DNA of 50,900 nucleotides from an uncultured Desulfovibrio sp. (GCA_905235595.1 CAJOMG010000006.1:1-50900), one strand, 5' to 3'; counted from the first letter of the stretch, positions 27,259 to 37,490 are shown. Numbers and translations are program-made. Notes: generated by a model not told the origin, from the sequence alone.

Positions 27259-29094
27259 ATGCAGCACAATGAATCTCTTCGCAACGTCGCCATTATCGCC
27301 CATGTTGACCACGGCAAGACCACCCTCGTGGATGGTCTCTTCAAGCAGGGAGGAGTATTTCGCGCCGATCAGCAGATGGATGATCGCGTCATGGACAAGA
27401 TGGATCTGGAGCGGGAACGCGGCATCACCATTGCAGCCAAGAACTGTGCCGTCACCTGGAAGGGCGTGAAGATCAATATTATTGATACGCCCGGCCACGC
27501 TGACTTTGGGGGAGAGGTGGAGCGCTCTCTTTCCATGGCCACAGGAGCCATACTTTTGGTGGACGCTTCGGAAGGCCCTCTGCCGCAAACCCGGTTTGTG
27601 CTGCGTAAAACATTGCAAGCCGGCCTGCCCGTTGTAGTGGTGATCAACAAGATTGACCGCAAGGACGCCCGTCCGCAGGAAGTGCTCAACGAAATATATG
27701 ACCTCTTCATTGATCTGGATGCCGACGAGGAGCAACTGGAATTTCCAGTGCTTTATGCCATTGGTCGCGAAGGCGTTGCCATGAACTCACTCGACGATCC
27801 CCCTAAGGACCTTACTCCATTATTTGAGGCCATTATCAAGCATATTCCCGGCCCCGTCCATGACCCTGAACAACCTTTTCAGATGCTCGTTGCAGATCTG
27901 GACTATTCCGACTATCTGGGGCGGCTTGCTGTGGGGCGCATCATGCACGGTACAGTTTATGCTAAAGAGGCCTTGGCCTGCATAGGTAAAGACGGACAGC
28001 CCCAACCCCTGCGCGCCACCAAGCTACAGGTCTATGATGGCCTTCAGGTGGTGGAAGTGCCACAGGCAAATCCCGGTGATATTGTGGTCATGGCCGGTAT
28101 TGAAGATGTGACCATCGGAGACACCATTTGTACACGGGAAAACCCGCGCGCCTTGCCGCGTATTCGTGTGGACGAACCTACAGTTTCCATGCGTTTTGGC
28201 ATCAATACCTCTCCCTTGGCCGGTCGAGAAGGTAAAATTGTGCAAAGTCGCGCCATTTGGGATCGTCTTGTTAAGGAGACACTGCGTAATGTCGCCGTGC
28301 GTGTGGAGCATACAAGCGACAACGACGCCTTTTTAGTCAAAGGACGAGGGGAATTCCAGATGGCCATCCTCATTGAGACCATGCGCCGCGAGGGTTTTGA
28401 ACTTTCTGTGGGACGGCCAGAGGTTATTCTTAAGAAGGATGCCAGTGGCAAGACCCTCGAGCCCATTGAACGTCTGTACGTGGACTGTGACGAGGTCTTC
28501 ATGGGTGTGGTTACTGACAAGCTCGCCCAACGCAAGGGGCGCATGTGCAACTGCGTCAACAATGGCACGGGCCGTGTGCGCCTGGAGTTTTCCGTACCTT
28601 CGCGCGGACTTATCGGCTATCGCGACGAATTTCTAACTGACACGAAGGGCACAGGCATCATGAATTCCTATCTGGAAGGCTATGAAGAATGGCGGGGTGA
28701 CTTCCCCACGCGCTACACGGGTTCCATTGTGGCAGACCGTGCGGGCAGCGCCGTTGCCTATGCCCTGTTCAATCTGGAACCGCGAGGCGTACTCTTTGTG
28801 GAGCCGGGCGAGCCGGTGTACGAGGGGATGATCGTGGGTGAACACAACCGCGATAACGATATTGATGTCAACGCTACCAAGGAAAAGAAGCTCACCAACC
28901 TGCGTGCGGCCGGCAAAGATGAGAATGTCATCCTCACTCCTGTGAAAAAAATGACCCTGGAACACGCCCTGCACTTTGTGCGTGAGGATGAAGAGGTAGA
29001 GGTAACGCCCAAATCCATCCGTCTGCGTAAAACGGAACTCTCTGCCCTGAAACGCTACCAGACAGCCGGTAAGAAAGCCATGGGCAAGCTGTAG
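27259..29094 (+). CDS. typA: Ribosome-associated GTPase TypA/BipA
   Basis: This 611-residue translational GTPase binds the ribosome and helps 50S assembly under stress. The GTPase domain shows [13 protein letters not shown] (G1), RGITIAAKN (G2), [12 protein letters not shown] (G3), NKIDRKDAR (G4) and the usual GRE-type G5 region; the C-terminal BipA domain includes [16 protein letters not shown] and [19 protein letters not shown]. The ATG at 27259 has AGGAAG upstream and starts at the conserved [14 protein letters not shown]; the longer frame from 27211 begins with TTG and was rejected. Confidence 0.96.
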   Translation: MQHNESLRNVAIIAHVDHGKTTLVDGLFKQGGVFRADQQMDDRVMDKMDLERERGITIAAKNCAVTWKGVKINIIDTPGHADFGGEVERSLSMATGAILLVDASEGPLPQTRFVLRKTLQAGLPVVVVINKIDRKDARPQEVLNEIYDLFIDLDADEEQLEFPVLYAIGREGVAMNSLDDPPKDLTPLFEAIIKHIPGPVHDPEQPFQMLVADLDYSDYLGRLAVGRIMHGTVYAKEALACIGKDGQPQPLRATKLQVYDGLQVVEVPQANPGDIVVMAGIEDVTIGDTICTRENPRALPRIRVDEPTVSMRFGINTSPLAGREGKIVQSRAIWDRLVKETLRNVAVRVEHTSDNDAFLVKGRGEFQMAILIETMRREGFELSVGRPEVILKKDASGKTLEPIERLYVDCDEVFMGVVTDKLAQRKGRMCNCVNNGTGRVRLEFSVPSRGLIGYRDEFLTDTKGTGIMNSYLEGYEEWRGDFPTRYTGSIVADRAGSAVAYALFNLEPRGVLFVEPGEPVYEGMIVGEHNRDNDIDVNATKEKKLTNLRAAGKDENVILTPVKKMTLEHALHFVREDEEVEVTPKSIRLRKTELSALKRYQTAGKKAMGKL

Positions 29095-29112
29095 CGAAAA
29101 ATGCAGCATTCC

Positions 29113-30351
29113 TTATGCAAAATCGGCCAGCAGGGCATCCAGGTTCAAGGCTGGCAGAGGATGCTCACGCAACTTCGTCAAGAGCCGTATGCTTGCTTCC
29201 AACAAATGAGGTGAGGAAACCCCGTTGCGTATGGAGCTGTGCACTTCTAGAAAGGCGGCAAGATTGTCGCAGATTTTTATGAGCTGACCGTCCTTGGGGT
29301 CAAGCTCATCGCGGTTGCATTGCGTCAGGGCGGCAAATCCATCTACCTTGCGTATCTGCCCATTTTCACAGACACACTCCTGAAATTCCGAACCCACAGT
29401 CAGCCCCAGATAATAACTGATGCGGGTGACAAGGGAAGTAAAGCCCTCGGTTCTAAGCGGGGCGAAAACACGGCGCTCCAGCTCGCTGGCCTCAAAATCC
29501 TTGATAAGCTGGGGTAATTCTGAAGTAGATTGCTTGACCGGCGAGATGATGTCCCGGGTCAGTACTTCAGGCAGGTCATGAAAGAGGCCGCAGAAAAAAT
29601 TATTGCACGCCCGTGCGGGGCATGCAGCCACCGCTAAACTGAAAATATAGGCATAGGCTGCCACAATGAACATATGGCCCAGTACGGAGGTAGCCGGTAT
29701 GCGTGGGGCCTGGGTCCAGCGGGTCTGGAAGCGCAGTTGCCCGCAGAGATTTGCCAGTCGAGCCAGCGCCGTACCCGGTGTGCGCATGGCTGCAAGGCCC
29801 AGCAGCTCCGTGAAGGTATCCAGTCTGTCTGGGAACGACTGGCCAATATCGCCCATCTCCTCGTCAAAGGGAGCGTTCAAAGGTTCAATAAGTCGAAATT
29901 CCCACTGAGAGGCAAAAAGATGGGCTGCAGTAAGCATGCGTCGGGCCGGCGTATCCGTATCCGGCGTAGCGTGCCAGCGGCACAGACGTTCCCAGAAGGA
30001 CCCCAACGGAGCGAGGGCTGGTTCCAAACATGAGAGCACATGTTCTGTAAGACGTTGAAACTGTTTTGGATTTTTCTTGATCTTGTAAAAAATCGGGGGT
30101 TTTACATCAGTAATGATAAGCCGGTAAAAGTAGTCAAACAACCCTCCCTCTATAACCTCGCTGGCCAATGCCACACGCTGAGCCGGAGGTAAATCTTGCG
30201 AATTCTCATGCCAGAGTACGCAAGCCAACAACATCTTGTGAGCCTGCTTATCAATTTCCAGCAGCTCAACAGGCCGGAGTTTGTCGTTCCAGCGCAGAAG
30301 ATACGCACCGGAAAAGATAAGCTGCAAAAGATTCTTGCGGATAGTGACCAT
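29113..30351 (-). CDS. HD-domain phosphohydrolase-like protein
   Basis: This 412-residue protein has an HD motif in its second half: His226 (VLGHMF), His258-Asp259 (GLFHDLPEVLTRD) with Glu262 and Asp267, in the arrangement of the YfbR/5'-deoxynucleotidase-type HD proteins (PF13023-like). The first 200 residues are not recognised; they are helical with many aromatic residues. Substrate is unknown; a nucleotide or small-phosphate hydrolase is likely. The gene is convergent with typA, 18 bases away, with no terminator seen between. The ATG at 30351 has GGGAGG upstream. Confidence 0.75.
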   Translation of the reverse strand: MVTIRKNLLQLIFSGAYLLRWNDKLRPVELLEIDKQAHKMLLACVLWHENSQDLPPAQRVALASEVIEGGLFDYFYRLIITDVKPPIFYKIKKNPKQFQRLTEHVLSCLEPALAPLGSFWERLCRWHATPDTDTPARRMLTAAHLFASQWEFRLIEPLNAPFDEEMGDIGQSFPDRLDTFTELLGLAAMRTPGTALARLANLCGQLRFQTRWTQAPRIPATSVLGHMFIVAAYAYIFSLAVAACPARACNNFFCGLFHDLPEVLTRDIISPVKQSTSELPQLIKDFEASELERRVFAPLRTEGFTSLVTRISYYLGLTVGSEFQECVCENGQIRKVDGFAALTQCNRDELDPKDGQLIKICDNLAAFLEVHSSIRNGVSSPHLLEASIRLLTKLREHPLPALNLDALLADFA

Positions 30352-30472
30352 AATCCTCCCAATGAATACAGGGATAAACTATAGGGAGGAGTAAGGGGAA
30401 TTTCAAGTTTTGCTCAAGCGTGTCGTTGTGTTATGAAACTGCCATGTTTTTGCACTGCATTGCACTACACGC

Positions 30473-30499
30473 TTGACAGCAAGACGTATGTGGTATAGC
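30473..30499 (+). promoter_or_regulatory. Promoter for rplM-rpsI
   Basis: TTGACA (30473-30478) and TATAGC (30494-30499) are 15 bases apart, shorter than the optimal 17. The transcript would start near 30506 and leave a leader of about 110 bases before rplM, long enough for regulation. The match to the -35 consensus is exact. Confidence 0.5.
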
Positions 30500-30615
30500 A
30501 GGAAACTTCTTTGCGGTACTACAGCTATCCCCGTTTGGCGATGTATCGTGCTAGGAAGTGGTGTGCGGCCTTATACAGCCGTTGATATTTGCCAGAGATG
30601 AGGAGTCATTATTCC

Positions 30616-31050
30616 ATGAAGACGTTCAGCCCCACCCCCAAGGACATCAACCACCAATGGTATGTGGTTGACGCTCAGGATCAGGTGCTTGGCCGTCTGG
30701 CAAGCCAGATTGCCCACCGACTGCGCGGGAAGCACAAACCAGAATTTGCCCCGCACATGGACAACGGGGATTTTATCGTGGTTGTCAACTGTGAAAAGAT
30801 CAAGGTTACCGGCACCAAGCTGACGCAAAAGAAATATTATCGCCATTCAGGCTGGGTGGGTGGTCTCAAGACCACGAACCTGAATGATATGCTTGCGCAG
30901 ACGCCTGCCCGGGTGCTTGCTGCCGCTGTGCGCGGCATGCTGCCCAAGAACCGTCTGGGTCGCGCTATGTTGAAGAAACTCAAGATCTATGCCGGGCCGG
31001 AACATCCACATACGGCTCAGAATCCCCAATCACTGACGCTGCCGCATTAA
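30616..31050 (+). CDS. rplM: 50S ribosomal protein L13
   Basis: This 144-residue ribosomal protein is required early in 50S assembly. It starts [20 protein letters not shown], with the family segments [27 protein letters not shown] and [13 protein letters not shown]. The ATG at 30616 was chosen because it gives the standard N-terminus; GAGGAG lies upstream. The upstream in-frame codons from 30589 are not supported. It is 10 bases ahead of rpsI, the usual pairing. Confidence 0.97.
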   Translation: MKTFSPTPKDINHQWYVVDAQDQVLGRLASQIAHRLRGKHKPEFAPHMDNGDFIVVVNCEKIKVTGTKLTQKKYYRHSGWVGGLKTTNLNDMLAQTPARVLAAAVRGMLPKNRLGRAMLKKLKIYAGPEHPHTAQNPQSLTLPH

Positions 31051-31060
31051 GGAGATAGGC

Positions 31061-31453
31061 ATGAGCGAAAAATTTGAATACGGCACAGGTCGTCGCAAGA
31101 CTGCAACGGCCCGCACCCGCATATATGCCGGCTCCGGCAGCATTATCGTGAACGGTCGTGCCTTTGAGGAGTACTTCCCACGCAAAACCTTGCAAATGAT
31201 TATTCGACAACCGCTTGTCCTTACCAAGCTGGCCGACAAGTTTGATGTACGCGTCAATGTTGCTGGTGGCGGTGTGGCCGGGCAGGCCGAGGCTGTACGC
31301 CACGGTATATCCCGTGCTCTGTTGCAGGTAGATCCAGCGCTGCGCCCCCTGCTCAAGAAGGCTGGCTTCCTTACCCGCGATGCCCGCAAGAAGGAACGCA
31401 AAAAATACGGTCTTCGTGCCGCACGTGCCCGGTACCAGTATTCAAAGCGTTAA
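31061..31453 (+). CDS. rpsI: 30S ribosomal protein S9
   Basis: This 130-residue ribosomal protein shows the standard S9 sequence: [17 protein letters not shown] near the start, [20 protein letters not shown] in the middle, and the basic C-terminal tail ending RARYQYSKR, which reaches the P-site tRNA. It is co-transcribed with rplM, and a terminator follows 40 bases beyond its stop. Confidence 0.98.
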   Translation: MSEKFEYGTGRRKTATARTRIYAGSGSIIVNGRAFEEYFPRKTLQMIIRQPLVLTKLADKFDVRVNVAGGGVAGQAEAVRHGISRALLQVDPALRPLLKKAGFLTRDARKKERKKYGLRAARARYQYSKR

Positions 31454-31493
31454 TGTGCTCTTGGGAGCAGCAATTTGTGTTTCCATGTTTTGG

Positions 31494-31518
31494 GCGGGCC
31501 ACTGTGCCCGCTTTTTTT
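31494..31518 (+). terminator. Rho-independent terminator of rplM-rpsI
   Basis: GCGGGC (31494-31499) pairs with GCCCGC (31506-31511) around a six-base loop, followed by seven T. Confidence 0.92.
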
Positions 31519-31542
31519 AGGGAAAAATCATATTAGGAAACT

Positions 31543-33342
31543 ATGAATATCGACAATAACGCACCATTGCCCCTGTTGGCCTACAGGTATGCTCATGAAA
31601 GCACACAGGCCACAACAGGCTATTTTTCCTGCCTGCCTCCCGAGGATATGGATACGGAAGCTGCACTGCAACGGCTTGAAGCCGCCCCTATGGACGAATT
31701 TCTCCACCTGCATATACTGCGGCATCTGATTGAAAAAGATATAGCGACCTTACGCGATGTTGCCACCAGTTGCTATGATGTTGACAGCAATGTCTTTACA
31801 CGCCCGGTGTTGGCAGCATTAGTGGCAGAATGTGCTCTGCTTGCAGCGGGAGGCACAAATGACATGGCACAAGCCCTGGCCCAGATCGGCCTGCCCGCTG
31901 ATGCGGCACATCGTTTGGCAACCTGGAGTCCCACGGTGCATTTACGGGCGTACTCTTTGCCGAACCATGCTGCTGCAGCCGCGTGGAGCGCTTTTTTTCG
32001 CCGGAATATCTGCGAGCACCGTTCGCTGCCCGCTCCAGATGAAGTGAGTATTCCGCAACTGTTTACAGAAGCCGAGATTGACAATCAAATCGAGCAGCTC
32101 AAGAAAAATTCAGGCAGCCTGGCAAAACTGTCTGCAAGCATGGCTAAAAATCCCGGTCCTGTCGTATCACGTCCTCTCGCGCAGCAGACCTATCTACGCG
32201 CACTGGATGCCCTGATGGAAAACGGTTTTTTGGAAGGCCAGGAGATGCGCCACGAGGCTTCACTGTCGCCCATCGCCTTGCTGCGCGACTGGCAGGTAAA
32301 TCTATGCGTGGAAAATGGTGCTCTACAACACCTATTGAAGGGCAAAGCCACTGCCTACGGACGTGGCCTATCGCTGGCCGCAGCGCGGGCATCCTATGCC
32401 ATGGAAATAGTGGAACGGGCCAGTGCCTATGTGAGTGTGCAACCCGGGGATGGTACGGCCACACATGCCGGCAGCATCTCCGACCGCAAGCACCCCTTGA
32501 CGCTTAGGCGAGCGCGGCGCAGTGAACTTATAGCGGAGGGTCTTGTTGCTCTGGATCCTGACTGCCTTCCCCTGGACGTTCCGTACAATGATGCACCTCT
32601 TTACTGGCTTCCTGCGGTAAACACAAGGGGAGAGAGGGTACTTGTGCCTGCCCAGGCGGTTTTTTTATTTTGCAATCTGGACGAGACCTCACTCTTTCAG
32701 GCCAGCGGCTCCACAGGACTTGCCGCTGGAAACACCATGGATGAAGCCGTAGTTGCGGCGCTGACGGAGATTGTAGAACGCGATGCCGAAGCCACTACAC
32801 CATTTGTACGCTCACAGTGTTTCGTATTGCAAAGCCGCGATGCGCGCATCCAATCCCTGCTGGATGATTATGCCAACTGCGGTATCCATGTGCAGTTTCA
32901 GGATATTACCACAGAACTGGGACTGCCAGCCTATCAGTGTTTTGTGCAAGGACAGGATGGCAATGTGGCACGAGCCACGGCAGCCAGTGTGAGTGGCCCT
33001 CAGGCCGCACTGTCTGCTCTTACAGAAACCCCCTGGCCATACTCCACAACCCAAACCACCCTCCCTCACCCTTCCGGACCAGGGCTTTCTGGATTGCCCG
33101 TGCGCATACTAGAAGATCTGCCAGACTACAGCTTGCCATCGGCTGCGGCCAACCGACGGCTGCTGGAAGGACTTTTGCTCGCTCAAGGCAGAGAGCCATT
33201 ATATATTGATATAACCCGGTCAGATTTAGATATCCCCGTGGTACGAGCTATTGTGCCCGGTCTTCAATTAACTGCAGAGTTGGACAGATTCTCTCGCCCC
33301 TGCCTGCGTTTGTTCGCCCGCTATGCCGCCCTTTTCAGGTGA
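31543..33342 (+). CDS. YcaO-domain protein (stand-alone)
   Basis: This 599-residue protein carries a YcaO domain from about residue 260 to the end: KGKATAYGRGLSLAAARASYAMEIVERAS (split here: 266-282 and 283-294) , then SGSTGLAAGNTMDEAVVAALTEIVERDA (about 388-414) and SDLDIPVVRAIVPGL (560-574). YcaO proteins use ATP to activate a peptide backbone (azoline, thioamide) or act with RimO on ribosomal protein S12. The first 240 residues are a helical extension with no recognised fold. No precursor peptide, TfuA or dehydrogenase gene is near, and the C-terminus (FARYAALFR) lacks the PxPxP seen in azoline synthetases. A precursor-free, possibly RimO-related role is the best guess. It follows the rpsI terminator, with no clear promoter. 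Confidence 0.8.
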   Translation: MNIDNNAPLPLLAYRYAHESTQATTGYFSCLPPEDMDTEAALQRLEAAPMDEFLHLHILRHLIEKDIATLRDVATSCYDVDSNVFTRPVLAALVAECALLAAGGTNDMAQALAQIGLPADAAHRLATWSPTVHLRAYSLPNHAAAAAWSAFFRRNICEHRSLPAPDEVSIPQLFTEAEIDNQIEQLKKNSGSLAKLSASMAKNPGPVVSRPLAQQTYLRALDALMENGFLEGQEMRHEASLSPIALLRDWQVNLCVENGALQHLLKGKATAYGRGLSLAAARASYAMEIVERASAYVSVQPGDGTATHAGSISDRKHPLTLRRARRSELIAEGLVALDPDCLPLDVPYNDAPLYWLPAVNTRGERVLVPAQAVFLFCNLDETSLFQASGSTGLAAGNTMDEAVVAALTEIVERDAEATTPFVRSQCFVLQSRDARIQSLLDDYANCGIHVQFQDITTELGLPAYQCFVQGQDGNVARATAASVSGPQAALSALTETPWPYSTTQTTLPHPSGPGLSGLPVRILEDLPDYSLPSAAANRRLLEGLLLAQGREPLYIDITRSDLDIPVVRAIVPGLQLTAELDRFSRPCLRLFARYAALFR

Positions 33343-33475
33343 GAATTCCAATGGAATGCTCAGGTAATGCTTACCCTTGCCGCGCAAATTCCGTTGCAGG
33401 GAAGGGACAAGTGGGATACGATAAAAAAACGGGTCGGGATTATCTTGGTGAATGCATAACCCCATGGAGGTAAGG

Positions 33476-34621
33476 ATGAAACTGGGTATCTTTTTTGCTG
33501 CGCTGGCAAGTGCTGCGTTGTGTTTTAGTGCACCTGGCCACGCACAGGCTGTTGATGCCACGCCCATAAAAATCGGCGTTTATCTTCCGCTGACCGGACA
33601 AAATGCTTTTGGTGGACAGCTGGAACTTGAGGGCGTTCGTCTCGCCCAGAAAGAGATGCCCACGGTTCTCAACCGCCCTGTGGAACTGGTGGTTGTTGAC
33701 AACAAATCAGACAAGGTTGAGGCAGCCAATGCCGTAAAACGTCTTGTTGAACGGGACAAAGTCGTGGCTCTCATCGGGTCCTATGGATCTTCGCTAGCCA
33801 TGGCCGGCGCAGAAGTAGCTGAAAAGGCTATGATTCCCGGCGTGGGTACCTCCTGCACCAATCCACTAGTGACACAGGGCAAAAAATACTATTTCCGTGC
33901 ATGCTTTATTGACCCTTATCAGGGAGCGGCTGCAGCCACCTATGCATTTGACAACCTTGGTTTCCACAAGGCTGCCGTGCTAATGGATATGACCAATGAC
34001 TATGCTGTGGGTCTTTCAAGCTTCTTCTCCCGTTCATTCAAAAAACTGGGTGGTACCGTTCTGGCCACTCTCAAATACAGTTCAGGAGATCAGGATTTTA
34101 CCGCGCAGTTGACTGAACTGATAGCAAAGAAGCCCGAGATTGTCTTTATGCCCGCCTATTTTGCCGAAGGGGCCATTATTATGAAGCAGGCCCGAGAACT
34201 GGGTGCAACCTTCCGTCTTATGGGGGCTGACGCCATGGACAATCCTGACACCCTCAAACTGGGAGGTAAGGCTGCGGAAGGTTTTTTACACACCACCTTC
34301 CCCTATGACCCGGCCATGCCTAGTATGACAGAGGAAGCTAAACGCTTCACCGAAGCTTGGAAGGTCGCCTATCCTGACAAGGAAACCAACGTGAATGGTG
34401 CTCTGGGCTACAATACCTATTTCCTTATTGTAGACGCCATCAAGCGTGCTAATTCCGCAGAACCTAAGGCCATTGCAAAGGCCATGGCCGAAACGAGGGA
34501 TTTGCCCACGGCCTTGGGCAAGCTCTCCATCAATGCTACGCACGATGCAGAAATGCCCGTCGGGATCATTGAGTACAAAAATGGCAAGCGCGTGTACGTG
34601 GGTGAGGTGACCCCCAAGTAA
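33476..34621 (+). CDS. livK: Branched-chain amino acid ABC transporter, periplasmic binding protein
   Basis: This 381-residue protein binds leucine, isoleucine or valine (or a related ligand) in the periplasm. A Sec signal peptide (GIFFAALASAALCFSAPGHA, ending near residue 25) precedes the mature type-I binding fold: IKIGVYLPLTGQNAFGG at the start and PGVGTSCTNPL in the first lobe. The ATG at 33476 has GGAGG five bases upstream; the frame from 33452 was rejected. It is first of livKHMGF; a strong hairpin between livK and livH suggests a higher level of this subunit than of the permeases. Confidence 0.93.
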   Translation: MKLGIFFAALASAALCFSAPGHAQAVDATPIKIGVYLPLTGQNAFGGQLELEGVRLAQKEMPTVLNRPVELVVVDNKSDKVEAANAVKRLVERDKVVALIGSYGSSLAMAGAEVAEKAMIPGVGTSCTNPLVTQGKKYYFRACFIDPYQGAAAATYAFDNLGFHKAAVLMDMTNDYAVGLSSFFSRSFKKLGGTVLATLKYSSGDQDFTAQLTELIAKKPEIVFMPAYFAEGAIIMKQARELGATFRLMGADAMDNPDTLKLGGKAAEGFLHTTFPYDPAMPSMTEEAKRFTEAWKVAYPDKETNVNGALGYNTYFLIVDAIKRANSAEPKAIAKAMAETRDLPTALGKLSINATHDAEMPVGIIEYKNGKRVYVGEVTPK

Positions 34622-34635
34622 GACTCGACTGCCTG

Positions 34636-34669
34636 GCCCCGCGGCGGCCCTCGTCGCGGGGCGTTTTTT
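34636..34669 (+). terminator. Terminator-like hairpin between livK and livH
   Basis: GCCCCGCG (34636-34643) and CGCGGGGC (34655-34662) form an eight-base stem, followed by G and six T. It stands inside the operon, so it may be a partial terminator that allows extra livK mRNA. Confidence 0.8.
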
Positions 34670-34716
34670 ACGTCCTTTGTCTTGCCCTGCTGTCTTGCCA
34701 GCGCGCTGAGGTGTTC

Positions 34717-35610
34717 ATGAACCTTGACATGTTTTTGCAGCACTGTTTCAACGCCCTTACGCTGGGTTCGCTCTATGCGCTGATTGCCATCGGCTACACC
34801 ATGGTCTATGGCATTTTGCGACTCATCAATTTCGCCCATGGCGACATACTGATGGTAGGCGCATATTTTGTTTTTTTTGGCACATTTGCCTTTGGTTGGC
34901 CATGGGGTGTGGCTGCCGTAGTTGCCGTGGCTGGTGCGAGCGTACTCGGTATACTTGTAGAAAAGGTGGCATATCGCCCGTTGCGCGACGCCCCGCGTAT
35001 ATCTGCCCTTATCAGTGCCATTGCTGTTTCCTTTTTTATTGAAAGTCTGGCCGTAGTGGTGTTTACCGGACAGCCTCGACCCGTGCTTCAGCCAGAATGG
35101 TTGATTTCGGAATGGCAGTTGGGAGGGGTACGCATCCTGCCCTTGACAGCTTTTGTGCCCGCCATGACTATCGTGCTGGTGGCCGTACTGCTGTATGTGG
35201 TTTACCATACCAAACCTGGCTTGGCCATGCGCGCCATCTCCAAAGATATTGAAACTACGCGTCTTTTGGGTGTCAAGGTTGACAACATCATAGCCCTGAC
35301 CTTCGGCATCGGTTCGGCATTGGCCGCAGCATCGGGAATCATGTGGGCCTTGAGGTATCCTCAGGTACACCCGTACATGGGTATCATGCCAGGCCTTAAA
35401 GCATTCATCGCAGCTGTGTTTGGAGGTATAGGCTCCATTCAGGGTGCGGTCATCGGCGGTGTGGCGCTGGGCTTTGTTGAGATTATGACCGTGGCCTTCA
35501 TGCCAGAACTGTCGGGCTATCGGGATGCCTTTGCTTTCATACTGCTGGTACTTGTGTTGCTGTTCAAGCCCACCGGCTTGCTGGGCGAGAGCATGGAGGA
35601 GAAAATTTGA
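34717..35610 (+). CDS. livH: Branched-chain amino acid ABC transporter permease
   Basis: This 297-residue inner-membrane permease has about eight hydrophobic segments. It starts LQHCFNALTLGSLYALIAIG and carries YTMVYGILRLINFAHGDILM, the LivH motif, and MRAISKDIETTRLLGVKVDN, the loop that contacts the ATPase. The ATG at 34717 has GAGG five bases upstream and is preferred over the GTG at 34711. livM overlaps the end. Confidence 0.93.
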   Translation: MNLDMFLQHCFNALTLGSLYALIAIGYTMVYGILRLINFAHGDILMVGAYFVFFGTFAFGWPWGVAAVVAVAGASVLGILVEKVAYRPLRDAPRISALISAIAVSFFIESLAVVVFTGQPRPVLQPEWLISEWQLGGVRILPLTAFVPAMTIVLVAVLLYVVYHTKPGLAMRAISKDIETTRLLGVKVDNIIALTFGIGSALAAASGIMWALRYPQVHPYMGIMPGLKAFIAAVFGGIGSIQGAVIGGVALGFVEIMTVAFMPELSGYRDAFAFILLVLVLLFKPTGLLGESMEEKI

Positions 35611-36647
35611 TGCGCATGGACAGAACGACCTTTCTGAGCATCGCGGCCATGCTGCTTTTTGGCCTTGTTCTGACGCAGGCCGAAAATTTTCTTGGTGACT
35701 ATCAAATCTACATAGCAAAACTCATTTTCATCAATGCTATTCTGGCTCTTTCGCTCAATCTCATTTATGGGTTTACGGGTCTGTTCTCTCTGGGACATGC
35801 CGGCTTCATTGCCATCGGAGCCTATGTGTCAGCGCTGTGTATTCTGCCACCAGAACAGAAGGAGATGATGTGGATTCTTGAGCCCATTATGTGGCCCTTT
35901 TCAGAATTATTCACCCCCTTCTGGGTTTCTGTACTGGCAGGTGGTGCAGTGGCAGCTGTATGTGCCTTTGTGATTGCCGTGCCGGTGCTGCGCCTGGGTG
36001 ACGATTACTTGGGCATCGCAACTCTGGGTTTTGCCGAGATCATCCGCGTTGTCATTGTCAATGCCACGCCCATAACGAACGGTTCCCTGGGTATCAAGGG
36101 GATACCTGGGCATGCTACGCTGCTCTCCTGCTACGGCTGGACGCTCTTTACGCTTATTGTGCTTGCGCGTCTCGTATTCAGTAATTTTGGCAACGTCTTG
36201 CGCTGCATCCGTGATAATGAGATCGCAGCTCGGGTCATGGGTATCAACGTATTTCGCTATAAAGTGCTTTCTTTCTGTCTTGGAGCGTTCTTTGCCGGTA
36301 TTGGCGGGGCGCTGTTGGGAACACATCTTTCCACCATTGATCCCAAGATGTTTAACTTCCTGCTCACCTTTAACGTACTCATGTTTGTAGTGGCCGGCGG
36401 CTTGGGATCCCTGACAGGCAGCCTGCTCGGGGCCACAATTATCACCATTCTACTCGAATGGCTGCGTGCCATTGAAGAACCCATGAATCTTGGCTTCATA
36501 GAGCTGCCGGGCATTCCCGGCATGCGTATGGTTGTCTTTTCTCTTGTACTACTGGCTATCATCCTGTATCGCCGCGAGGGTATCATGGGCACGCGAGAAA
36601 TCACCTGGAAACGTCTTGGAGCAGTGTTTGGGAGGGGCCGGGCATGA
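35610..36647 (+). CDS. livM: Branched-chain amino acid ABC transporter permease
   Basis: This 345-residue second permease has about ten hydrophobic segments, including LSLNLIYGFTGLFSLGHAGF and LGDDYLGIATLGFAEIIRVV. The conserved coupling region CIRDNEIAARVMGINVFRYK lies at about 192-211. The ATG at 35610 overlaps the livH TGA by one base and follows GGAGGAG; another ATG lies two codons later. It overlaps livG by four bases, typical of this operon. Confidence 0.93.
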   Translation: MRMDRTTFLSIAAMLLFGLVLTQAENFLGDYQIYIAKLIFINAILALSLNLIYGFTGLFSLGHAGFIAIGAYVSALCILPPEQKEMMWILEPIMWPFSELFTPFWVSVLAGGAVAAVCAFVIAVPVLRLGDDYLGIATLGFAEIIRVVIVNATPITNGSLGIKGIPGHATLLSCYGWTLFTLIVLARLVFSNFGNVLRCIRDNEIAARVMGINVFRYKVLSFCLGAFFAGIGGALLGTHLSTIDPKMFNFLLTFNVLMFVVAGGLGSLTGSLLGATIITILLEWLRAIEEPMNLGFIELPGIPGMRMVVFSLVLLAIILYRREGIMGTREITWKRLGAVFGRGRA

Positions 36648-37465
36648 GTGGATTCATTCTGCCGAAGGCACCTGACTTCGCCAATGCATTGCTTCTAACC
36701 AGAGGTGTGACCATGCGTTTTGGCGGCGTTACAGCTGTCAGCGATCTGGACCTTGCCTTGCCCAAGGGTGCCATTGCCGGCATTATTGGCCCCAACGGTG
36801 CAGGAAAGACAACGGCCTTTAATGTGCTTAGTGGTTTTTATGTGCCCCAGGAAGGTTCTGTGATTTTTGACGGCACGGACACACGTGGTAAGTCTCCCGC
36901 AGAAATATGCCGTATGGGCCTGGCCCGTACCTTTCAAAATATCCGTCTTTCGCAGCAGATGACCGTGCTTGAAAATATCATGGTAGGTTGCCATGTACGC
37001 CGCCACTGCCCCTGGTGGATGGCCCCCCTGGGCCTGCCACCATTTTATCGCGAAGAGGAAGCCATCCGTACAAAAAGCCAACATTTGGCCGAACGCGTAC
37101 ATTTAGCTGACAATATTGATGATCAGGCGGGCAGCCTGCCGTACGGTGCCCAACGCCGTCTGGAGATAGCGCGGGCCCTTGCCACCGAACCAAAGCTCCT
37201 CTTGCTGGACGAGCCTGCGGCGGGCATGAATCCTCAAGAAAGCCTGGAACTCATGCATTTCATAGGCCATATTCGCGACGAATTTGACCTGACCATTCTG
37301 CTCATTGAACATGACATGAAGGTCGTCATGGGGGTATGCCAGTATATTTGGGTCATGGAGTACGGTGCCCTCATTGCCCAGGGCGACCCCGATACTGTAC
37401 GAAGCAATCCTGATGTTATCCGGGCATATCTAGGGGAAGACGCCTCATTGGAAAAGGGGCTGTAG
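36644..37465 (+). CDS. livG: Branched-chain amino acid ABC transporter ATPase
   Basis: This 273-residue ATPase has Walker A GPNGAGKTTAF, the signature region SLPYGAQRRLEIARALATEP and Walker B LLLDEPAAGMNPQE. The LivG-type helical stretch around 100-150 (RRHCPWWMAPLGLPPFYREE) is longer than in other ABC ATPases. The LivG-type signature has SLPYGAQ instead of LSGGQ, as usual for this family. It overlaps livM by four bases and is followed by livF after 25 bases. Confidence 0.94.
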   Translation: MSGFILPKAPDFANALLLTRGVTMRFGGVTAVSDLDLALPKGAIAGIIGPNGAGKTTAFNVLSGFYVPQEGSVIFDGTDTRGKSPAEICRMGLARTFQNIRLSQQMTVLENIMVGCHVRRHCPWWMAPLGLPPFYREEEAIRTKSQHLAERVHLADNIDDQAGSLPYGAQRRLEIARALATEPKLLLLDEPAAGMNPQESLELMHFIGHIRDEFDLTILLIEHDMKVVMGVCQYIWVMEYGALIAQGDPDTVRSNPDVIRAYLGEDASLEKGL

Positions 37466-37490
37466 AACATCTCACAACAGGTGCGGCAGC

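Noticed and set aside
34417..35718. 433-codon minus-strand open frame
   Set aside because: Antisense to livK and livH; rich in His, Gln and Lys as expected for a mirror of hydrophobic codons.
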